64,000 bases of DNA from Xanthomonas bonasiae (GTDB taxonomy: Bacteria; Pseudomonadota; Gammaproteobacteria; Xanthomonadales; Xanthomonadaceae), in the NCBI RefSeq assembly GCF_017163705.1, contig NZ_JAFIWB010000023.1:33394-97393 (forward strand), in the 5' to 3' direction. Of the stretch, positions 29,075 through 38,995 are shown in pieces (the stretch's first letter is position 1; every line of letters starts with the position of its first letter). The notes under the pieces were generated by a model. That model ran no database searches. It was not told the origin of the DNA and was given only the letters and a program-made list of their open reading frames with translations. Position numbers and translations under genes: made by a program.

Positions 29075-29096
29075 TCAGTCGGCCTGGCGGCGCAGG
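29075..29096 (-). repeat. Partial copy of the ftsZ 3' end
   Basis: 22 bases match 29203-29224 (the ftsZ stop and last codons) with one difference. The minus strand reads ALRRQAD-stop, an echo of the FtsZ C-terminal FLRRQAD-stop, 128 bases further on. Flanking bases are not similar. Confidence 0.7.
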
Positions 29097-29202
29097 GCGG
29101 GCGGCGTGCTTGCGAAGCACTGCTTCGCACGCCGACCCGCGCCTGGCCACGGATGGCCAGGCTGGGCCATCCGCAAGCCGACCTGTCGCGCCAGGGACGG
29201 CA

Positions 29203-30423
29203 TCAGTCGGCCTGGCGACGCAGGAACGCGGGAATATCCAGGTAATCGTTGGGCAGATCGGCCGCCGCCGGTGCCGGTGCCGAAGCGCCCATCGCATCGC
29301 TGCTCGGACGCCGCAGGCCCAGGCCCATCGCGCCGCCGACCGCCTTGGACACGGCGTCGCCGCCATGCTCGAAGTCGCCGAATTCCGGCTGGCCGGTGGT
29401 CGCGTTGCGCACCAGCTTGATCGGCGCGCGCTGCTCCGGACGCTGGGTCTGGCGCGACACGGCACGGTTCAGGCCGGTGGCGACCACGGTCACGCGCACT
29501 TCGTCCTGCATGTCCGGGTCGAGCACGGTGCCGACCACGACGGTCGCGTCTTCCGAGGCGAAGCCTTCGATGGTGCGGCCGATCTCGTCGAACTCGGCCA
29601 TGGTGAAGTCCGGACCGGCGGTGATGTTGACCAGGATGCCGTTGGCGCCGGCCAGGTTGACGTCGTCCAGCAGCGGGTTCTGGATCGCCGCTTCGGCCGC
29701 GGCCTGCGCGCGGTCGTCGCCGCGGGCCGAGCCGGTGCCCATCATCGCCAGGCCCATTTCCGACATCACGGTGCGCACGTCGGCGAAGTCGACGTTGATC
29801 AGGCCCGGACGCACGATCAGGTCGGCGATGCCCTGCACGGCGCCCTGCAGCACGTCGTTGGCGGCGCGGAACGCCTGGATCATCGTGGCGTTGCGGCCGA
29901 GCACGGTGATCAGCTTCTCGTTGGGGATGGTGATCAGCGAGTCGCAATGCTGGCTCAGTTCCTCGATACCCTTCAGCGCGACCTGCATGCGCCGGCGGCC
30001 TTCGAACGGGAACGGCTTGGTGACCACGGCGACGGTCAGGATGCCCATCTCCTTGGCCAGCTGCGCGACCACGGGGGCAGCGCCGGTGCCGGTGCCGCCG
30101 CCCATGCCGGCGGTGATGAACACCATGTCCGCGCCCTGCAGCGCGTCCATGATGCGTTCGCGATCTTCCAGTGCGGCCTGGCGGCCGACTTCCGGGTTCG
30201 CGCCGGCGCCCAGGCCCTTGGTGACGTTGGTGCCGAGCTGCAGCTGCAGCTTGGCGCCGCAGTTCTTGATCGCCTGCGAGTCGGTGTTGGCGGTGATGAA
30301 CTCCACGCCGTCCACGCTGCTGCTGACCATGTGCGCGACCGCGTTGCCGCCGCCGCCGCCCACGCCGACCACCTTGATTACCGCGTTGGGTGCCATCTTT
30401 TCAATCAGTTCGAAATGCGCCAT
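29203..30423 (-). CDS. ftsZ: Cell-division GTPase FtsZ
   Basis: Tubulin-like GTPase that forms the division ring under the inner membrane. 406 aa. Visible: [13 protein letters not shown], the tubulin signature [14 protein letters not shown] (about 104-117), [11 protein letters not shown] with the T7-type loop, a variable linker from about residue 320, and the conserved C-terminal peptide [14 protein letters not shown] that binds FtsA and ZipA. ATG at 30423 has GAGG 8-11 bases upstream. It is the last gene of the dcw transcript. An inverted-repeat element fills the gap to ftsA, and a terminator follows. Confidence 0.98.
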   Translation of the reverse strand: MAHFELIEKMAPNAVIKVVGVGGGGGNAVAHMVSSSVDGVEFITANTDSQAIKNCGAKLQLQLGTNVTKGLGAGANPEVGRQAALEDRERIMDALQGADMVFITAGMGGGTGTGAAPVVAQLAKEMGILTVAVVTKPFPFEGRRRMQVALKGIEELSQHCDSLITIPNEKLITVLGRNATMIQAFRAANDVLQGAVQGIADLIVRPGLINVDFADVRTVMSEMGLAMMGTGSARGDDRAQAAAEAAIQNPLLDDVNLAGANGILVNITAGPDFTMAEFDEIGRTIEGFASEDATVVVGTVLDPDMQDEVRVTVVATGLNRAVSRQTQRPEQRAPIKLVRNATTGQPEFGDFEHGGDAVSKAVGGAMGLGLRRPSSDAMGASAPAPAAADLPNDYLDIPAFLRRQAD

Positions 30424-30438
30424 GTCCGTGTCCTCTTT

Positions 30439-30713
30439 GAGCCGGGATTCGGGATTCGGGATTGGGGATTCGGAAGCACTCCGATCCTGCATCCCGCCTC
30501 TCCGTCCGGCGAGTGTTGTTGTTTGGAAGCCGGGATTCGGGATTCGGGAGTGGGGATTCGCAAAAGCGCGATCGCCCAACACCGTTGCCCGCTCCGCGGC
30601 GGAATCACTACAAAAAAAACCTGTCGCCTACCCTCTCTCCGCTCTCCGCTCTCCGCTTTCTTGCTTTTGCTTGCTCTTACGAATCCCAAATCCCGAATCC
30701 CGAATCCCGGCCC
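30439..30713. repeat. GGGATTC inverted-repeat element filling the ftsA-ftsZ gap
   Basis: Two G-rich left arms (30441-30470 and about 30529-30560) and one C-rich right arm (30680-30710) fold back on each other. The first left arm has four G runs, G3-N4-G3-N4-G3-N3-G4 (30444-30467). The right arm gives four G runs on the transcript strand. It fills almost all of the 290 bases between ftsA and ftsZ. No gene inside. Confidence 0.85.
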
Positions 30714-31949
30714 TCAAAACTCACCGCGATACCAATTCTTCAATTTCTTGAACAGGCTGCCGGCGCGGCCGGTGGGCAGCGACGGGCGCCGTGGGTGTTC
30801 GATCTGGCTGCCCATCAGCAGCAGGCCCACGCCGGTGGCGTGCACCGGGTTGCCGACCACTTCGCCCAGGCCGGTGACGTGCTGCGGGATGCCCACGCGG
30901 ACCGGCATCTGCACCATTTCCTCGGCCAGTTCGACCACGCCTTCCATCTTCGAGGCGCCGCCGGTCAACACCATGCCGGCGCGCACCAGTTCCTCGAAAC
31001 CGGAGCGGCGCAGTTCGGCCTGCACCATCTCGAAGATCTCCTCGTAGCGGCCCTGCACCGCCTGCGCCAGCGAATGGCGCGGCATGCGCCGCGGCGGGCG
31101 GTCGCCGACGCTCGGCACCTGGATGCTTTCCTCGGCGGTGGCCAGCTGCGCCAGCGCGCAGGCGTAGCGCACCTTGATCTGCTCGGCTTCCGGGGTGGGC
31201 GTGCGCAGCATGTGCGCGATGTCGTTGGTGACGTGGTCGCCGGCGATCGGCAGCGAGGCGGTGTGGCAGATCGCGCCCTGCACGAACACCGCCAGGTCGG
31301 TGGTGCCGGCGCCCATGTCGACCAGCACCACGCCCAGCTCGCGCTCGTCGGCGGTCAGCACCGCCACCGAGGACGCCAGCGAGGACAGGATCAGGTCGTC
31401 CACCTGCAGGCCGCAGCGCTGCACGCACTTGCTGATGTTGGCCGCGGCCGACTGCGCGCACACCACCAGGTGCGCGTGCACCTCCAGGCGCACGCCGGTC
31501 ATGCCGACCGGGTTGCGGATGCCTTCCTGCGAATCGTCGAGCACGTACTCGCGCGGGATCGCGTGCAGGATGCGCTGGTCGGCCGGGATCGCCACCGCCT
31601 TGGCCGCTTCCAGCACCCGGTCCAGGTCGTTCCAGGTGACCTCGCCGTCGCGGATCGGCACGATGCCGGGCGAGTTCTTGCATTGCACGTGGTTGCCGGA
31701 GATCGACGCGTACACCGAGCGGATCTCGCAGCCGGCCATCAGCTCCGCTTCCTCGACCGCGCGCTGGATCGACTGCACGGTGGATTCGATGTCCACCACC
31801 ACGCCGCGCTTGAGCCCGCGCGATTCGTGCGAACCGATGCCGATCACCTCGATCGGATTGCCGGGCGAGTACTCGCCGACCAGCGCGACGACCTTGGAGG
31901 TGCCGATGTCCAGTCCAACGATGAGGGATTTGTCGCCTTTGCGGTTCAT
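30714..31949 (-). CDS. ftsA: Cell-division actin homologue FtsA
   Basis: Actin-fold ATPase that ties FtsZ filaments to the membrane and recruits later divisome proteins. 411 aa. Visible: phosphate-1 motif GLDIGTSKVVALVG (about 12-25), the 1C domain, the phosphate-2 motif LVDMGAGTTDLAVF, adenosine motif GMVLTGGASKMEG, and the C-terminal amphipathic membrane helix SLFKKLKNWYRGEF. ATG at 31949 overlaps the ftsQ stop (ATGA), so translation is coupled to ftsQ. The ribosome site is weak. The upstream repeat element lies inside the 3' end of ftsQ. Confidence 0.98.
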   Translation of the reverse strand: MNRKGDKSLIVGLDIGTSKVVALVGEYSPGNPIEVIGIGSHESRGLKRGVVVDIESTVQSIQRAVEEAELMAGCEIRSVYASISGNHVQCKNSPGIVPIRDGEVTWNDLDRVLEAAKAVAIPADQRILHAIPREYVLDDSQEGIRNPVGMTGVRLEVHAHLVVCAQSAAANISKCVQRCGLQVDDLILSSLASSVAVLTADERELGVVLVDMGAGTTDLAVFVQGAICHTASLPIAGDHVTNDIAHMLRTPTPEAEQIKVRYACALAQLATAEESIQVPSVGDRPPRRMPRHSLAQAVQGRYEEIFEMVQAELRRSGFEELVRAGMVLTGGASKMEGVVELAEEMVQMPVRVGIPQHVTGLGEVVGNPVHATGVGLLLMGSQIEHPRRPSLPTGRAGSLFKKLKNWYRGEF

Positions 31950-32776
31950 GTCTTGGAGCCGGGATTTGGGATTCGGGATTGGGGATTGGTAAAAGCAGGA
32001 GGGCTTGGAATGCTGGGAAGGTCGGCGGAAGCGGAGCGTTGGGAAGCCGGTTTCTTTCCCGATCCCGAATCCCGAATCTCCAATCCCTGCCTTTCGACCG
32101 TGAATCCATTGGTGTAGCGCAGGTCGGCGCGCGCGATCGGCGCCTGTTCCGGCGTGGCCAGTTGCGGCAGCACGCGGGCGAAGCGCGCCAGGCGGGCGCG
32201 GGCGTCGTCGCGGCCGACCACGACCTGCACGCCGTTGCCCAGCTGCAGCGACCAGCTGCCGCGCGCGTCCATCGCCACGCCGTCGACCTGCAGCCCGGCC
32301 GGCGCGAACAGCGCGCGCGATTCGTTGTACAGCGCGACCACGTCCTGCGCCTTGGCGTCCGGGCCGGCCAGTTGCGGCAACGCCATGCCGCGCAGTTCGC
32401 TCGGCAGCGCGAAGATGCGGCCCTGCTCGGACAGCATGCGGTCGCTGCCCCAGCGCGCGAACGGACGGTGTTCGGTGACGCGCACTTCCAGCACGTCCGG
32501 CCAGCGCTTGCGCACCCGCGCGCTTTCCACCCACGGCAACCGTTCGATCGCGTCCTGCGCGTCCTGCAGGCGGACCGCGAAGAACCCGCGGCGCGCATAC
32601 GGCAGCACCACCTGGCGCAACTGCTCGGCCGGCACGCGCTTGAAATCGCCGCTGACCTGCAGCCGGCTCAGCGGCCAGCGCTCGGCACCGACCCAGCCGT
32701 TGAGCACCGCCACCACCGGCAGCGCGACCAATGCCAGCGCCAGCAGCCAGGCGAGGATGCGCAGGAGGGCGGTCAT
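31946..32776 (-). CDS. ftsQ: Cell-division protein FtsQ with repeat-encoded C-terminal tail
   Basis: Bitopic divisome protein bridging FtsA/FtsW-side and FtsB/L. 276 aa. One membrane helix lies at about residues 6-27, followed by the POTRA domain (LSRLQVSGDFKRVPAEQL, LPWVESARVRKRWPDVLEVRVTEHRPFARW) and the beta domain ending DLRYTNGFTVERQ at about 231. From there to the stop (about 45 residues, ending [13 protein letters not shown]) the frame is made of the GGGATTC-type element at 31953-32097, not of FtsQ sequence. The folded part appears complete. The stop overlaps the ftsA ATG. ATG at 32776 follows a hairpin GCGGCA-CGGAG-TGCCGC that holds the GGAG ribosome site in its loop. Confidence 0.95.
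   Translation of the reverse strand: MTALLRILAWLLALALVALPVVAVLNGWVGAERWPLSRLQVSGDFKRVPAEQLRQVVLPYARRGFFAVRLQDAQDAIERLPWVESARVRKRWPDVLEVRVTEHRPFARWGSDRMLSEQGRIFALPSELRGMALPQLAGPDAKAQDVVALYNESRALFAPAGLQVDGVAMDARGSWSLQLGNGVQVVVGRDDARARLARFARVLPQLATPEQAPIARADLRYTNGFTVERQGLEIRDSGSGKKPASQRSASADLPSIPSPPAFTNPQSRIPNPGSKT
31953..32097. repeat. GGGATTC element inside the 3' end of ftsQ
   Basis: Left arm 31956-31988 has four G runs (GGG at 31961, 31968 and 31975; GGGG at 31981). The right arm 32061-32090 is its near complement. The element is read in frame as the FtsQ tail and stops 4 bases before the ftsA start. Confidence 0.85.
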
Positions 32777-32793
32777 GCGGCACTCCGTGCCGC
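32777..32793 (-). promoter_or_regulatory. Hairpin directly before the ftsQ start
   Basis: A 6-bp stem (GCGGCA/TGCCGC) with the ribosome site CGGAG as its 5-base loop abuts the ATG. The repeat element begins right after it. Confidence 0.6.
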
Positions 32794-32903
32794 GGGATTC
32801 GGGATTCGGAATTCGGGATTCGCGCAAGACACGCACGCGAGCGCACAGGCAGCGCGACGCTGCCGCTGTGCGAATCCCCAATCCCCAATCCCGAATCCCG
32901 GCT
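32791..32903. repeat. GGGATTC element between ddlB and ftsQ
   Basis: Left arm 32793-32821, right arm 32873-32903. The right arm gives four G runs on the transcript strand. It fills the gap from the ddlB stop to the ftsQ start and is the only separation between these two genes. Confidence 0.85.
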
Positions 32904-33863
32904 TCACAGCGTCTGCTCCAGCACGCGCCACACCAGCTCTTCGAAGCCGATGCCGGCCTGGCGTGCGGCCTTGGGCACCAGCGAGTGGCTGGTCATGCCC
33001 GGGGCGGTGTTGGCTTCCAGCAGGGCGAAATCGCCGCTGGCGCCGTCGCGCATCACGTCCACGCGGCCCCAGCCGCGGCAGCCGGCGGCGCGGAACGCGG
33101 CCAGCGCCAGTTCGCCCAGGGCAAGCTCGTCCTCGCCGTCCAGGCCCGGGCACAGGTACTGGGTATCCTCGGCCACGTACTTGGCGTGGTAGTCGTACCA
33201 CTGGCCCTTGGGCACGATGCGGATCGACGGCAGCGCGGTGTCGCCGAGGATGGCCACGGTCAGTTCGTCGCCGACGATCATCTGCTCCATCAGCAGTTCG
33301 CCGTCGTAGCGCGCGGCCAGCGCCACCGCCTCGTCCAGCTGCGCCGGCTCGAACACGCGGGTCACGCCGACGCTGGAGCCTTCGTTGGCCGGCTTGACGA
33401 TCACCGGCAGGCCCAGCTGCGCGGCCGCGGCGCGGATCGCGTCCGCCTGCGCGGTCGCCGCCAGGCGCACGTAGCGCGGCGTCGGCAGGCCCAGCGACAG
33501 CCACACCTGCTTGGTCCGCACCTTGTCCATGCTCAGCGCCGAGCCGAGCACCGGCGAGCCGGTGTAGGGCACGCCGAACGCGTCCATCAGACCCTGCACG
33601 ATGCCGTCTTCGCCGCCGCCGTTGTGGCCGTGCAGCACGTTGAACACGCGGTCGAAGCGCTTGTCCACCAGCGCCTGCGCCAACGCCGGAATGCCGTCCA
33701 CCGCCACCGCGTCGACGCCGCGCGCGCGCAGCGCCTCGAGCACGTTGCGGCCCGAATCCAGCGACACCTCGCGTTCGCTGGAAGTACCGCCGAGCAGCAC
33801 CGCGACGCGGCCGAACACGGCCGGGTCGGTGTGGCGCGGCGGCGGGAAGTTCTGCGCGCTCAT
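32904..33863 (-). CDS. ddlB: D-alanine--D-alanine ligase
   Basis: Joins two D-alanines for the peptidoglycan stem peptide; ATP-grasp enzyme in the cytoplasm. 319 aa (E. coli DdlB 306). Visible: [19 protein letters not shown] at the N-terminus, [57 protein letters not shown], and [23 protein letters not shown] at 33863 overlaps the murC stop (ATGA). Its own C-terminus (RVLEQTL) looks native; the repeat element begins only at the stop codon, unlike in ftsQ and murG. Confidence 0.97.
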   Translation of the reverse strand: MSAQNFPPPRHTDPAVFGRVAVLLGGTSSEREVSLDSGRNVLEALRARGVDAVAVDGIPALAQALVDKRFDRVFNVLHGHNGGGEDGIVQGLMDAFGVPYTGSPVLGSALSMDKVRTKQVWLSLGLPTPRYVRLAATAQADAIRAAAAQLGLPVIVKPANEGSSVGVTRVFEPAQLDEAVALAARYDGELLMEQMIVGDELTVAILGDTALPSIRIVPKGQWYDYHAKYVAEDTQYLCPGLDGEDELALGELALAAFRAAGCRGWGRVDVMRDGASGDFALLEANTAPGMTSHSLVPKAARQAGIGFEELVWRVLEQTL

Positions 33864-35296
33864 GACTTGGCTCCGACGACGAACCCGTCCTGCGCGATGT
33901 GCTGGGCGACGTAGCCGATGTCGCCGGCGCCCATCATCAGCAGCAGATCGCCGTCCTGCAGCACGTCCGGCAGCACTTCGCTCAGTTCGGCGACCTGCCC
34001 GACCACCACCGGCTCGCTGCGCCCGCGCGCACGGATCGCGCGCGCCAGCGAACGCGCGTCGGCGCCGGGAATCGGCGCTTCGCCGGCCGGATAGACCTCG
34101 CTGAGCACCAGTGCGTCCACTTCCGACAGCACCGCGGCGAACGCGTCGAACTGGTCGCGGGTGCGGCTGTAGCGGTGCGGCTGGAACGCGACCACCAGGC
34201 GCTTGTCCGGCCAGCCGCCGCGCGCGGCGGCGAACACCGCGGCCAGTTCGCGCGGATGGTGGCCGTAGTCGTCGACCAGGCGCACGCGTGCGCCGGCGGC
34301 GGTGGTCACTTCGCCCAGGTCGTTGAAGCGGCGGCCGATGCCGGCGAAGCCCTGCAGCGCGCTGGCGATCGCCTCAGGCGCCACGCCCAGCTGCCAGCCG
34401 ATCGCGGCGGCGGCGAGCGCGTTGAGCACGTTGTGCCGGCCCGGCAAGGCAAGCGTCACCGGGGTGCTGCTGCCTTCCGGCAGGCGCAGGGTGAAGCGCA
34501 TGCGCGGGCCGTCCTGGACCACGTCCTCGGCGCGCACGTCGGCGTTCTCGCTGAGCCCGTAGCTCATCACGTGGCGCGGGGTCTTGGCGGCCAGCGCGGC
34601 CACTTCCGGATCGTCGATGCACAGCACGGCCAGGCCGTAGAACGGCAGCCGCTGCAGGAATTCGGCGAACGCGGCCTGCACGCGGGCGAAATCGTTGCCG
34701 TAGTTCTCCAGGTGATCGGCGTCGATGTTGGTGATCACCGAGATCAGCGGGTTCAGGCGCAGGAAGCTGCCGTCGCTCTCGTCGGCCTCGGCCACCAGCC
34801 ACTGGCCGCCGCCGAGCTTGGCGTTGGCGCCGGCGGCGAGCAGCTGCCCGCCGATCACGAAGGTCGGGTCCAGCCCGCCTTCGCTGAGCACCGCCGCAGC
34901 CAGGCTGGTGGTGGTGGTCTTGCCGTGCGTGCCGGCCACCGCGATGCCGCGGCGGAAGCGCATCAGCTCGGCCAGCATCGCCGCGCGCGGCATGATCGGG
35001 ATGCGCTGGCTGCGCGCCTCCATCAGCTCCGGGTTGTCGTCGCGGATCGCGCTGGACACCACCACGCAGTCGGTGCCGAGCACGTTGGCCGCCGAATGCC
35101 CGCGCATCACCCGCGCGCCGAGCGTGACCAGGCGCCGCGTCGCCGCATTGTCGGCGTTGTCCGAGCCGGACACCTCGTAGCCCAGGGTCAGCATGACCTC
35201 GGCGATGCCGCTCATGCCGGTGCCGCCGATGCCGACGAAATGCACGCGCGGAAACGCGCGGACCAGATCGCCGGTGTCGTGGAGACGGCGGATCAC
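33860..35296 (-). CDS. murC: UDP-N-acetylmuramate--L-alanine ligase
   Basis: First amino-acid addition to UDP-MurNAc in peptidoglycan synthesis. 478 aa. Visible: [14 protein letters not shown] (UDP site), [11 protein letters not shown]-loop at about 108-117, [19 protein letters not shown], and [10 protein letters not shown]. The start is a GTG at 35296, overlapping the murG stop (GTGA), chosen because a near-ideal AGGAGGTG site lies 6 bases upstream. That site is the right half of a perfect hairpin, CACCTCC-GCA-GGAGGTG, so free ribosomes may reach it only when those translating the murG tail open the stem. Confidence 0.97.
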   Translation of the reverse strand: MIRRLHDTGDLVRAFPRVHFVGIGGTGMSGIAEVMLTLGYEVSGSDNADNAATRRLVTLGARVMRGHSAANVLGTDCVVVSSAIRDDNPELMEARSQRIPIMPRAAMLAELMRFRRGIAVAGTHGKTTTTSLAAAVLSEGGLDPTFVIGGQLLAAGANAKLGGGQWLVAEADESDGSFLRLNPLISVITNIDADHLENYGNDFARVQAAFAEFLQRLPFYGLAVLCIDDPEVAALAAKTPRHVMSYGLSENADVRAEDVVQDGPRMRFTLRLPEGSSTPVTLALPGRHNVLNALAAAAIGWQLGVAPEAIASALQGFAGIGRRFNDLGEVTTAAGARVRLVDDYGHHPRELAAVFAAARGGWPDKRLVVAFQPHRYSRTRDQFDAFAAVLSEVDALVLSEVYPAGEAPIPGADARSLARAIRARGRSEPVVVGQVAELSEVLPDVLQDGDLLLMMGAGDIGYVAQHIAQDGFVVGAKS

Positions 35297-36591
35297 AGGG
35301 CACCTCCTGCGGAGGTGCCGGGATTCGGGATGGCCAGCCTGCGGCTGTCGAAGAGCGAGCGGGATTGGGGATTGGTGGCGTCGCCGGTGGCCTGTTGCCG
35401 CGGCGCATCGCCATGTACGGATGTCTGCATAGTGTCCTGCTTGTGCTCCTGCTCTTTACGAATCCCCAATCCCAAATCCCGACTCCCAGCCTCTTCCAGA
35501 ATGATGTCCGCGATCCGCTCGGCCGCATCCGGCTTGGCCAGGCTGCGGGCGGCGTCGGCCATCGACAGGCGGCGTGCGGGGTTGCCGAGCAGGTCGCGCA
35601 GCACGCCCTGCAGGTTGGTCGCCAGGGCGTCGTCCTGCTTCAGCAGCACCGCGGCGCCGCGTTCGACCAGGTATTCGGCATTGCGGGTCTGGTGGTCGTC
35701 GACGGCGGCGGCGAACGGCACCAGCACGCTGCCGATGCCGACCGCGCACAGTTCGGCCAGGGTCGAGGCGCCGGCGCGGCACACGATCAGGTCGGCCCAG
35801 GCGTAGGCGGCGGCCATGTCGCCGATGAAGGCTTCGACGCTGGCGGCGACGCCCGCCTCGGCATAGGCCTGGGCGGCTTCGTCGCGCAGTTTTTCGCCGC
35901 ACTGGTGGCGCACTTCGACCTGCGCACCGAGCGCGGCCAGCGCGCGTGGCAGCGCCTGGTTCAGCGCGCGCGCGCCCTGGCTGCCGCCGAGCACCAGCAG
36001 GCGCACCGCGCCGTCGCGCGCGGCGAAGCGCTGCGCCGGCGGCGCCAGCGCGGCGATCTCGGCGCGCACCGGATTGCCCACCGCTTCCTCGCGCGCGGCG
36101 AAGCTGCCCGGGAACCCGGTCAGCACGCGCCGCGCGACGCGCGACAGTACCTTGTTGGTCAGACCCGGCGCGCGGTTCTGTTCGTGCACCAGCAGCGGCA
36201 GTTTCAGCAGGCGCGCGGCGATGCCGCCGGGGCCGGCGGCGAAGCCGCCGAAGCTGACCACCGCGCGCGGCATGCGCCGGCGCAGCACGAAGCCGGCGGC
36301 GCGGATCGCGCGCATCACCCGCAGCGGCGCGCCGAACAGCGCCAGCGCGCCCTTGCCGCGCAGCCCGCCGATTTCGATGGTGTCGATCTCGATGCCGTGC
36401 TGCGGCACCAATTGCGTTTCCATGCGCCCGGCCGCGCCCAGCCACACCACCGGCACGCCGCGTGCGCGCAGCACCTTGGCCACCGCCAGCGCCGGGAAGA
36501 TGTGCCCGCCGGTGCCGCCAGCGAGGATCATCACCGGACGCGACGCAGCGTCGGTCATGGCGGTGCCGGTCATCGGCACGGACACACTCAT
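35293..36591 (-). CDS. murG: Lipid II-forming GlcNAc transferase MurG with repeat-encoded tail
   Basis: Transfers GlcNAc to lipid I at the inner face of the membrane to give lipid II. 432 aa, against 355 in E. coli. Visible: [18 protein letters not shown] (about 20-37), [75 protein letters not shown]. The enzyme ends near residue 367 ([10 protein letters not shown]). The last 65 residues are encoded by a GGGATTC element, including [19 protein letters not shown]. The frame stays open through the element to the GTGA overlap with murC. ATG at 36591 overlaps the ftsW stop. Some start uncertainty: an ATG 11 codons in is possible. Confidence 0.96.
   Translation of the reverse strand: MSVSVPMTGTAMTDAASRPVMILAGGTGGHIFPALAVAKVLRARGVPVVWLGAAGRMETQLVPQHGIEIDTIEIGGLRGKGALALFGAPLRVMRAIRAAGFVLRRRMPRAVVSFGGFAAGPGGIAARLLKLPLLVHEQNRAPGLTNKVLSRVARRVLTGFPGSFAAREEAVGNPVRAEIAALAPPAQRFAARDGAVRLLVLGGSQGARALNQALPRALAALGAQVEVRHQCGEKLRDEAAQAYAEAGVAASVEAFIGDMAAAYAWADLIVCRAGASTLAELCAVGIGSVLVPFAAAVDDHQTRNAEYLVERGAAVLLKQDDALATNLQGVLRDLLGNPARRLSMADAARSLAKPDAAERIADIILEEAGSRDLGLGIRKEQEHKQDTMQTSVHGDAPRQQATGDATNPQSRSLFDSRRLAIPNPGTSAGGAL
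35301..35317 (-). promoter_or_regulatory. Hairpin holding the murC ribosome binding site
   Basis: CACCTCC (35311-35317 on the minus strand) pairs perfectly with GGAGGTG (35301-35307) around a GCA loop. The paired GGAGGTG is the murC ribosome site, 6 bases from the GTG start. Confidence 0.7.
35317..35492. repeat. GGGATTC element (long form) inside the 3' end of murG
   Basis: Left end 35317-35380, right arm 35459-35489. The left end holds an insert, GGCCAGCCTGCGGCTGTCGA and on to GCGAGCGGGATTGGGG, that recurs nearly unchanged and inverted in the murF element (39207-39254). The right arm gives four G runs on the transcript strand (minus). Confidence 0.85.
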
Positions 36592-37910
36592 CCCAGCCTC
36601 CCGAAGGTCGGCTCGACCCGCGGCTGCATGCGGCTGGTGCCGCGCGCCGGGGTGCCGGCCTGGATCGCCGCGGCCACCGCGCTGGCGCTGGCCTCGCGTG
36701 CGGCCTGCAGGTCCTCGGCGCTGTCCACGGTCTGCCTGACCGGCGGCGCGGCATCGCTGCGCACCTTCGCCACCTGGCGTTCGGCGCGATCGAGTTCGTA
36801 GGACACACGCAGCAGCAGGCCCATCGCTACGCAGGTCATCAGCACGCTGGAACCGCCGGCGGAGATCAGCGGCAGGGTCAGGCCCTTGGTCGGCAGGATG
36901 CCCAGGTTGACGCCGACCGAGACGAAGCTCTGCAGGCTGATCCACAGGCCGATGCCGAAGGCGATGTAGCCGGAGAAGTGGCGCTTCATTTCCACGCAGC
37001 GCATGCCCAGCCAGAACGCGCGCCCGACCAGCAGCGCGTACAGCGCGATGATCAGGCACACGCCGGTGAAGCCCAGTTCCTCGGCGATCACCGAGAAGAT
37101 GAAATCGGTATGCGCCTCGGGCAGGTAGTTGAGCTTCTGCACCGAGCCGCCCAGGCCGACCCCGAACAGTTCGCCGCGGCCCACCGCCATCAGCGCATTG
37201 GACAGCTGGTAGCCGGAACCGAGCTGGTCGGCCCACGGGTCCAGGAACGAGGTGATGCGGCGCAGGCGGTACGGTTCCAGGATCGCGATGAAGGCGAACA
37301 CCGGCAGCCCGATCACGATCGGCATCGACATGCGCGGCAGGTTGACCCCGCCCAGCACCAGCATGCCGGCGGTGATCGCCAGCAGCAGCGTGGAGGAACC
37401 GAAGTCCGGCTGCAGCAGCAGCAGGCCGACCAGCGCCACCGCCACGCCCAGCGGCTTGAGCATCGCCGGCCAGGTGGCGTTGACCTCGTCGCGGAAGCGC
37501 ACCAGGTAGCTGGACAGCCACACGATGTACAGCACCTTCACCGCTTCCACGGTCTGGAAGCGGGAGATGCCCAGGTTGATCCAGCGCCGCGCGCCGTTGA
37601 CGGTGCTGCCCAGCCCCGGCACGAACACCACCAGCAGCAGGCCGAAACAGGCCAGCAGCAGCAACTGGTTGTACTGCTCGATGTTCTTCAGCTCGGTGCG
37701 CATCGCCCAGATCGCCAGGCCGATGCCGCCGGCCAGGAACAGCAGGTGCCGGGTCAGGTAGTAGAACGGGCTGACGGTCAGCTCGATCGAGCTGGAGCCG
37801 ACCATCACCACGCCCAGCGACGCCAGCGCCACCACGGCGCCGAGCAGCCACGGGTCGTAGCGGCCGCCGATGGCCTCGAGTCGGGTTGCCTGGCGCGCGG
37901 CGTCGTTCAT
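36588..37910 (-). CDS. ftsW: Septal SEDS glycosyltransferase FtsW
   Basis: Polymerises lipid II at the septum together with FtsI. 440 aa with about ten membrane segments between residues 20 and 375. Visible: [20 protein letters not shown] [27 protein letters not shown] with the catalytic Asp, [45 protein letters not shown], and the [15 protein letters not shown] loop. A polar tail of about 70 residues follows. ATG at 37910 shares one base with the mraY stop (TGATG). murD, often located between mraY and ftsW, is missing here. Confidence 0.97.
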   Translation of the reverse strand: MNDAARQATRLEAIGGRYDPWLLGAVVALASLGVVMVGSSSIELTVSPFYYLTRHLLFLAGGIGLAIWAMRTELKNIEQYNQLLLLACFGLLLVVFVPGLGSTVNGARRWINLGISRFQTVEAVKVLYIVWLSSYLVRFRDEVNATWPAMLKPLGVAVALVGLLLLQPDFGSSTLLLAITAGMLVLGGVNLPRMSMPIVIGLPVFAFIAILEPYRLRRITSFLDPWADQLGSGYQLSNALMAVGRGELFGVGLGGSVQKLNYLPEAHTDFIFSVIAEELGFTGVCLIIALYALLVGRAFWLGMRCVEMKRHFSGYIAFGIGLWISLQSFVSVGVNLGILPTKGLTLPLISAGGSSVLMTCVAMGLLLRVSYELDRAERQVAKVRSDAAPPVRQTVDSAEDLQAAREASASAVAAAIQAGTPARGTSRMQPRVEPTFGRLG

Positions 37911-38995
37911 CAGCGCACCTTCAACGTGGCCAGGCCGACCAGCACCAGCACCACCGAGATGATCCAGAAGCGCACGATCACCCGCGGCTCGGGCCAGCCC
38001 TTCAGTTCGAAGTGGTGGTGGATCGGCGCCATGCGGAACACGCGCTTGCCGGTGAGCTTGAACGAGGCGACCTGGATCATCACCGACAGCGTCTCGACCA
38101 CGAACACGCCGCCCATGATCACCAGCACCAGTTCCTGGCGCACGATCACCGCGATGGTGCCGAGCACCGCGCCCAGCGCCAGCGCGCCGATGTCGCCCAT
38201 GAACACCATCGCCGGATAGGTGTTGAACCACAGAAAGCCCAGGCCCGCGCCGGCGATCGCCGCGCAGATGATGATCAGCTCGCCGGCGCCGGGGATCGAG
38301 GGAATCTTCAGATAGGCGGAGAACACCGCGTTGCCCGAGGCGTAGGCGAACACGCCCAGCGCGCAGGCCACCAGCACGGTCGGCATGATCGCCAGCCCGT
38401 CCAGGCCGTCGGTCAGATTGACCGCGTTGGAGAAGCCGACGATCCAGAAGTAGGCGATGGCGACGAAGCTGATCCCGGCCAGCGGCAGCGCGATCGACTT
38501 GAACATCGGGATGTAGAAAGTGATCGCGGCCGGCACGTCGGCGCTGTAGTACAGGAACAGGCCCGCGGCCAGGCCGAAGATCGACTGCAGCAGGTACTTC
38601 CAGCGCGACTTCAGCCCGTTCGGGTCGCGGCGCACGATCTTGATCCAGTCGTCGTACCAACCGATCACGCCGAACGCCAGCATCACCGCCAGCACCAGCC
38701 ACACGTAGCGGTTGCGCAGGTCGCCCCACAGCAGCACCGACAGCAGCACGGTCAGCAGGATCATCGAGCCGCCCATGGTCGGCGTGCCGGCCTTGGAGAA
38801 ATGGCTCTGCGGGCCGTCCTGGCGGATCGGCTGGCCGCCCTTGAACTGCGCCAGCTTGCGGATCACCGCCGGGCCCAGCCACAGTGACAGGAACAGCGAG
38901 GTCAGCGCCGCGAGGATGCCGCGGAAGGTGAGGTAGCCGAACAGCCCGAACAGGCTCTCCAGCTGCTGCAGCCAGCGGGACAGTTCAAGCAGCAT
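37910..38995 (-). CDS. mraY: Phospho-MurNAc-pentapeptide translocase
   Basis: Membrane enzyme that puts phospho-MurNAc-pentapeptide on undecaprenyl phosphate, giving lipid I. 361 aa, as in E. coli (360), with ten membrane helices. Visible: [14 protein letters not shown], the catalytic [13 protein letters not shown] with the Asp pair, [20 protein letters not shown] (Mg site), [25 protein letters not shown], and [17 protein letters not shown] at 38995 overlaps the end of murF by 11 bases; its own end shares a base with ftsW. Confidence 0.98.
   Translation of the reverse strand: MLLELSRWLQQLESLFGLFGYLTFRGILAALTSLFLSLWLGPAVIRKLAQFKGGQPIRQDGPQSHFSKAGTPTMGGSMILLTVLLSVLLWGDLRNRYVWLVLAVMLAFGVIGWYDDWIKIVRRDPNGLKSRWKYLLQSIFGLAAGLFLYYSADVPAAITFYIPMFKSIALPLAGISFVAIAYFWIVGFSNAVNLTDGLDGLAIMPTVLVACALGVFAYASGNAVFSAYLKIPSIPGAGELIIICAAIAGAGLGFLWFNTYPAMVFMGDIGALALGAVLGTIAVIVRQELVLVIMGGVFVVETLSVMIQVASFKLTGKRVFRMAPIHHHFELKGWPEPRVIVRFWIISVVLVLVGLATLKVR

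Larger units (their letters stand above)
28829..29202. other. ftsZ-lpxC intergenic region
   Basis: 374 bases. It holds the ftsZ terminator, the lpxC promoter, a copy of the ftsZ 3' end (29075-29096) and small palindromes such as TGCGAAGCA-C-TGCTTCGCA at 29111-29129. No gene seen. Confidence 0.75.
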
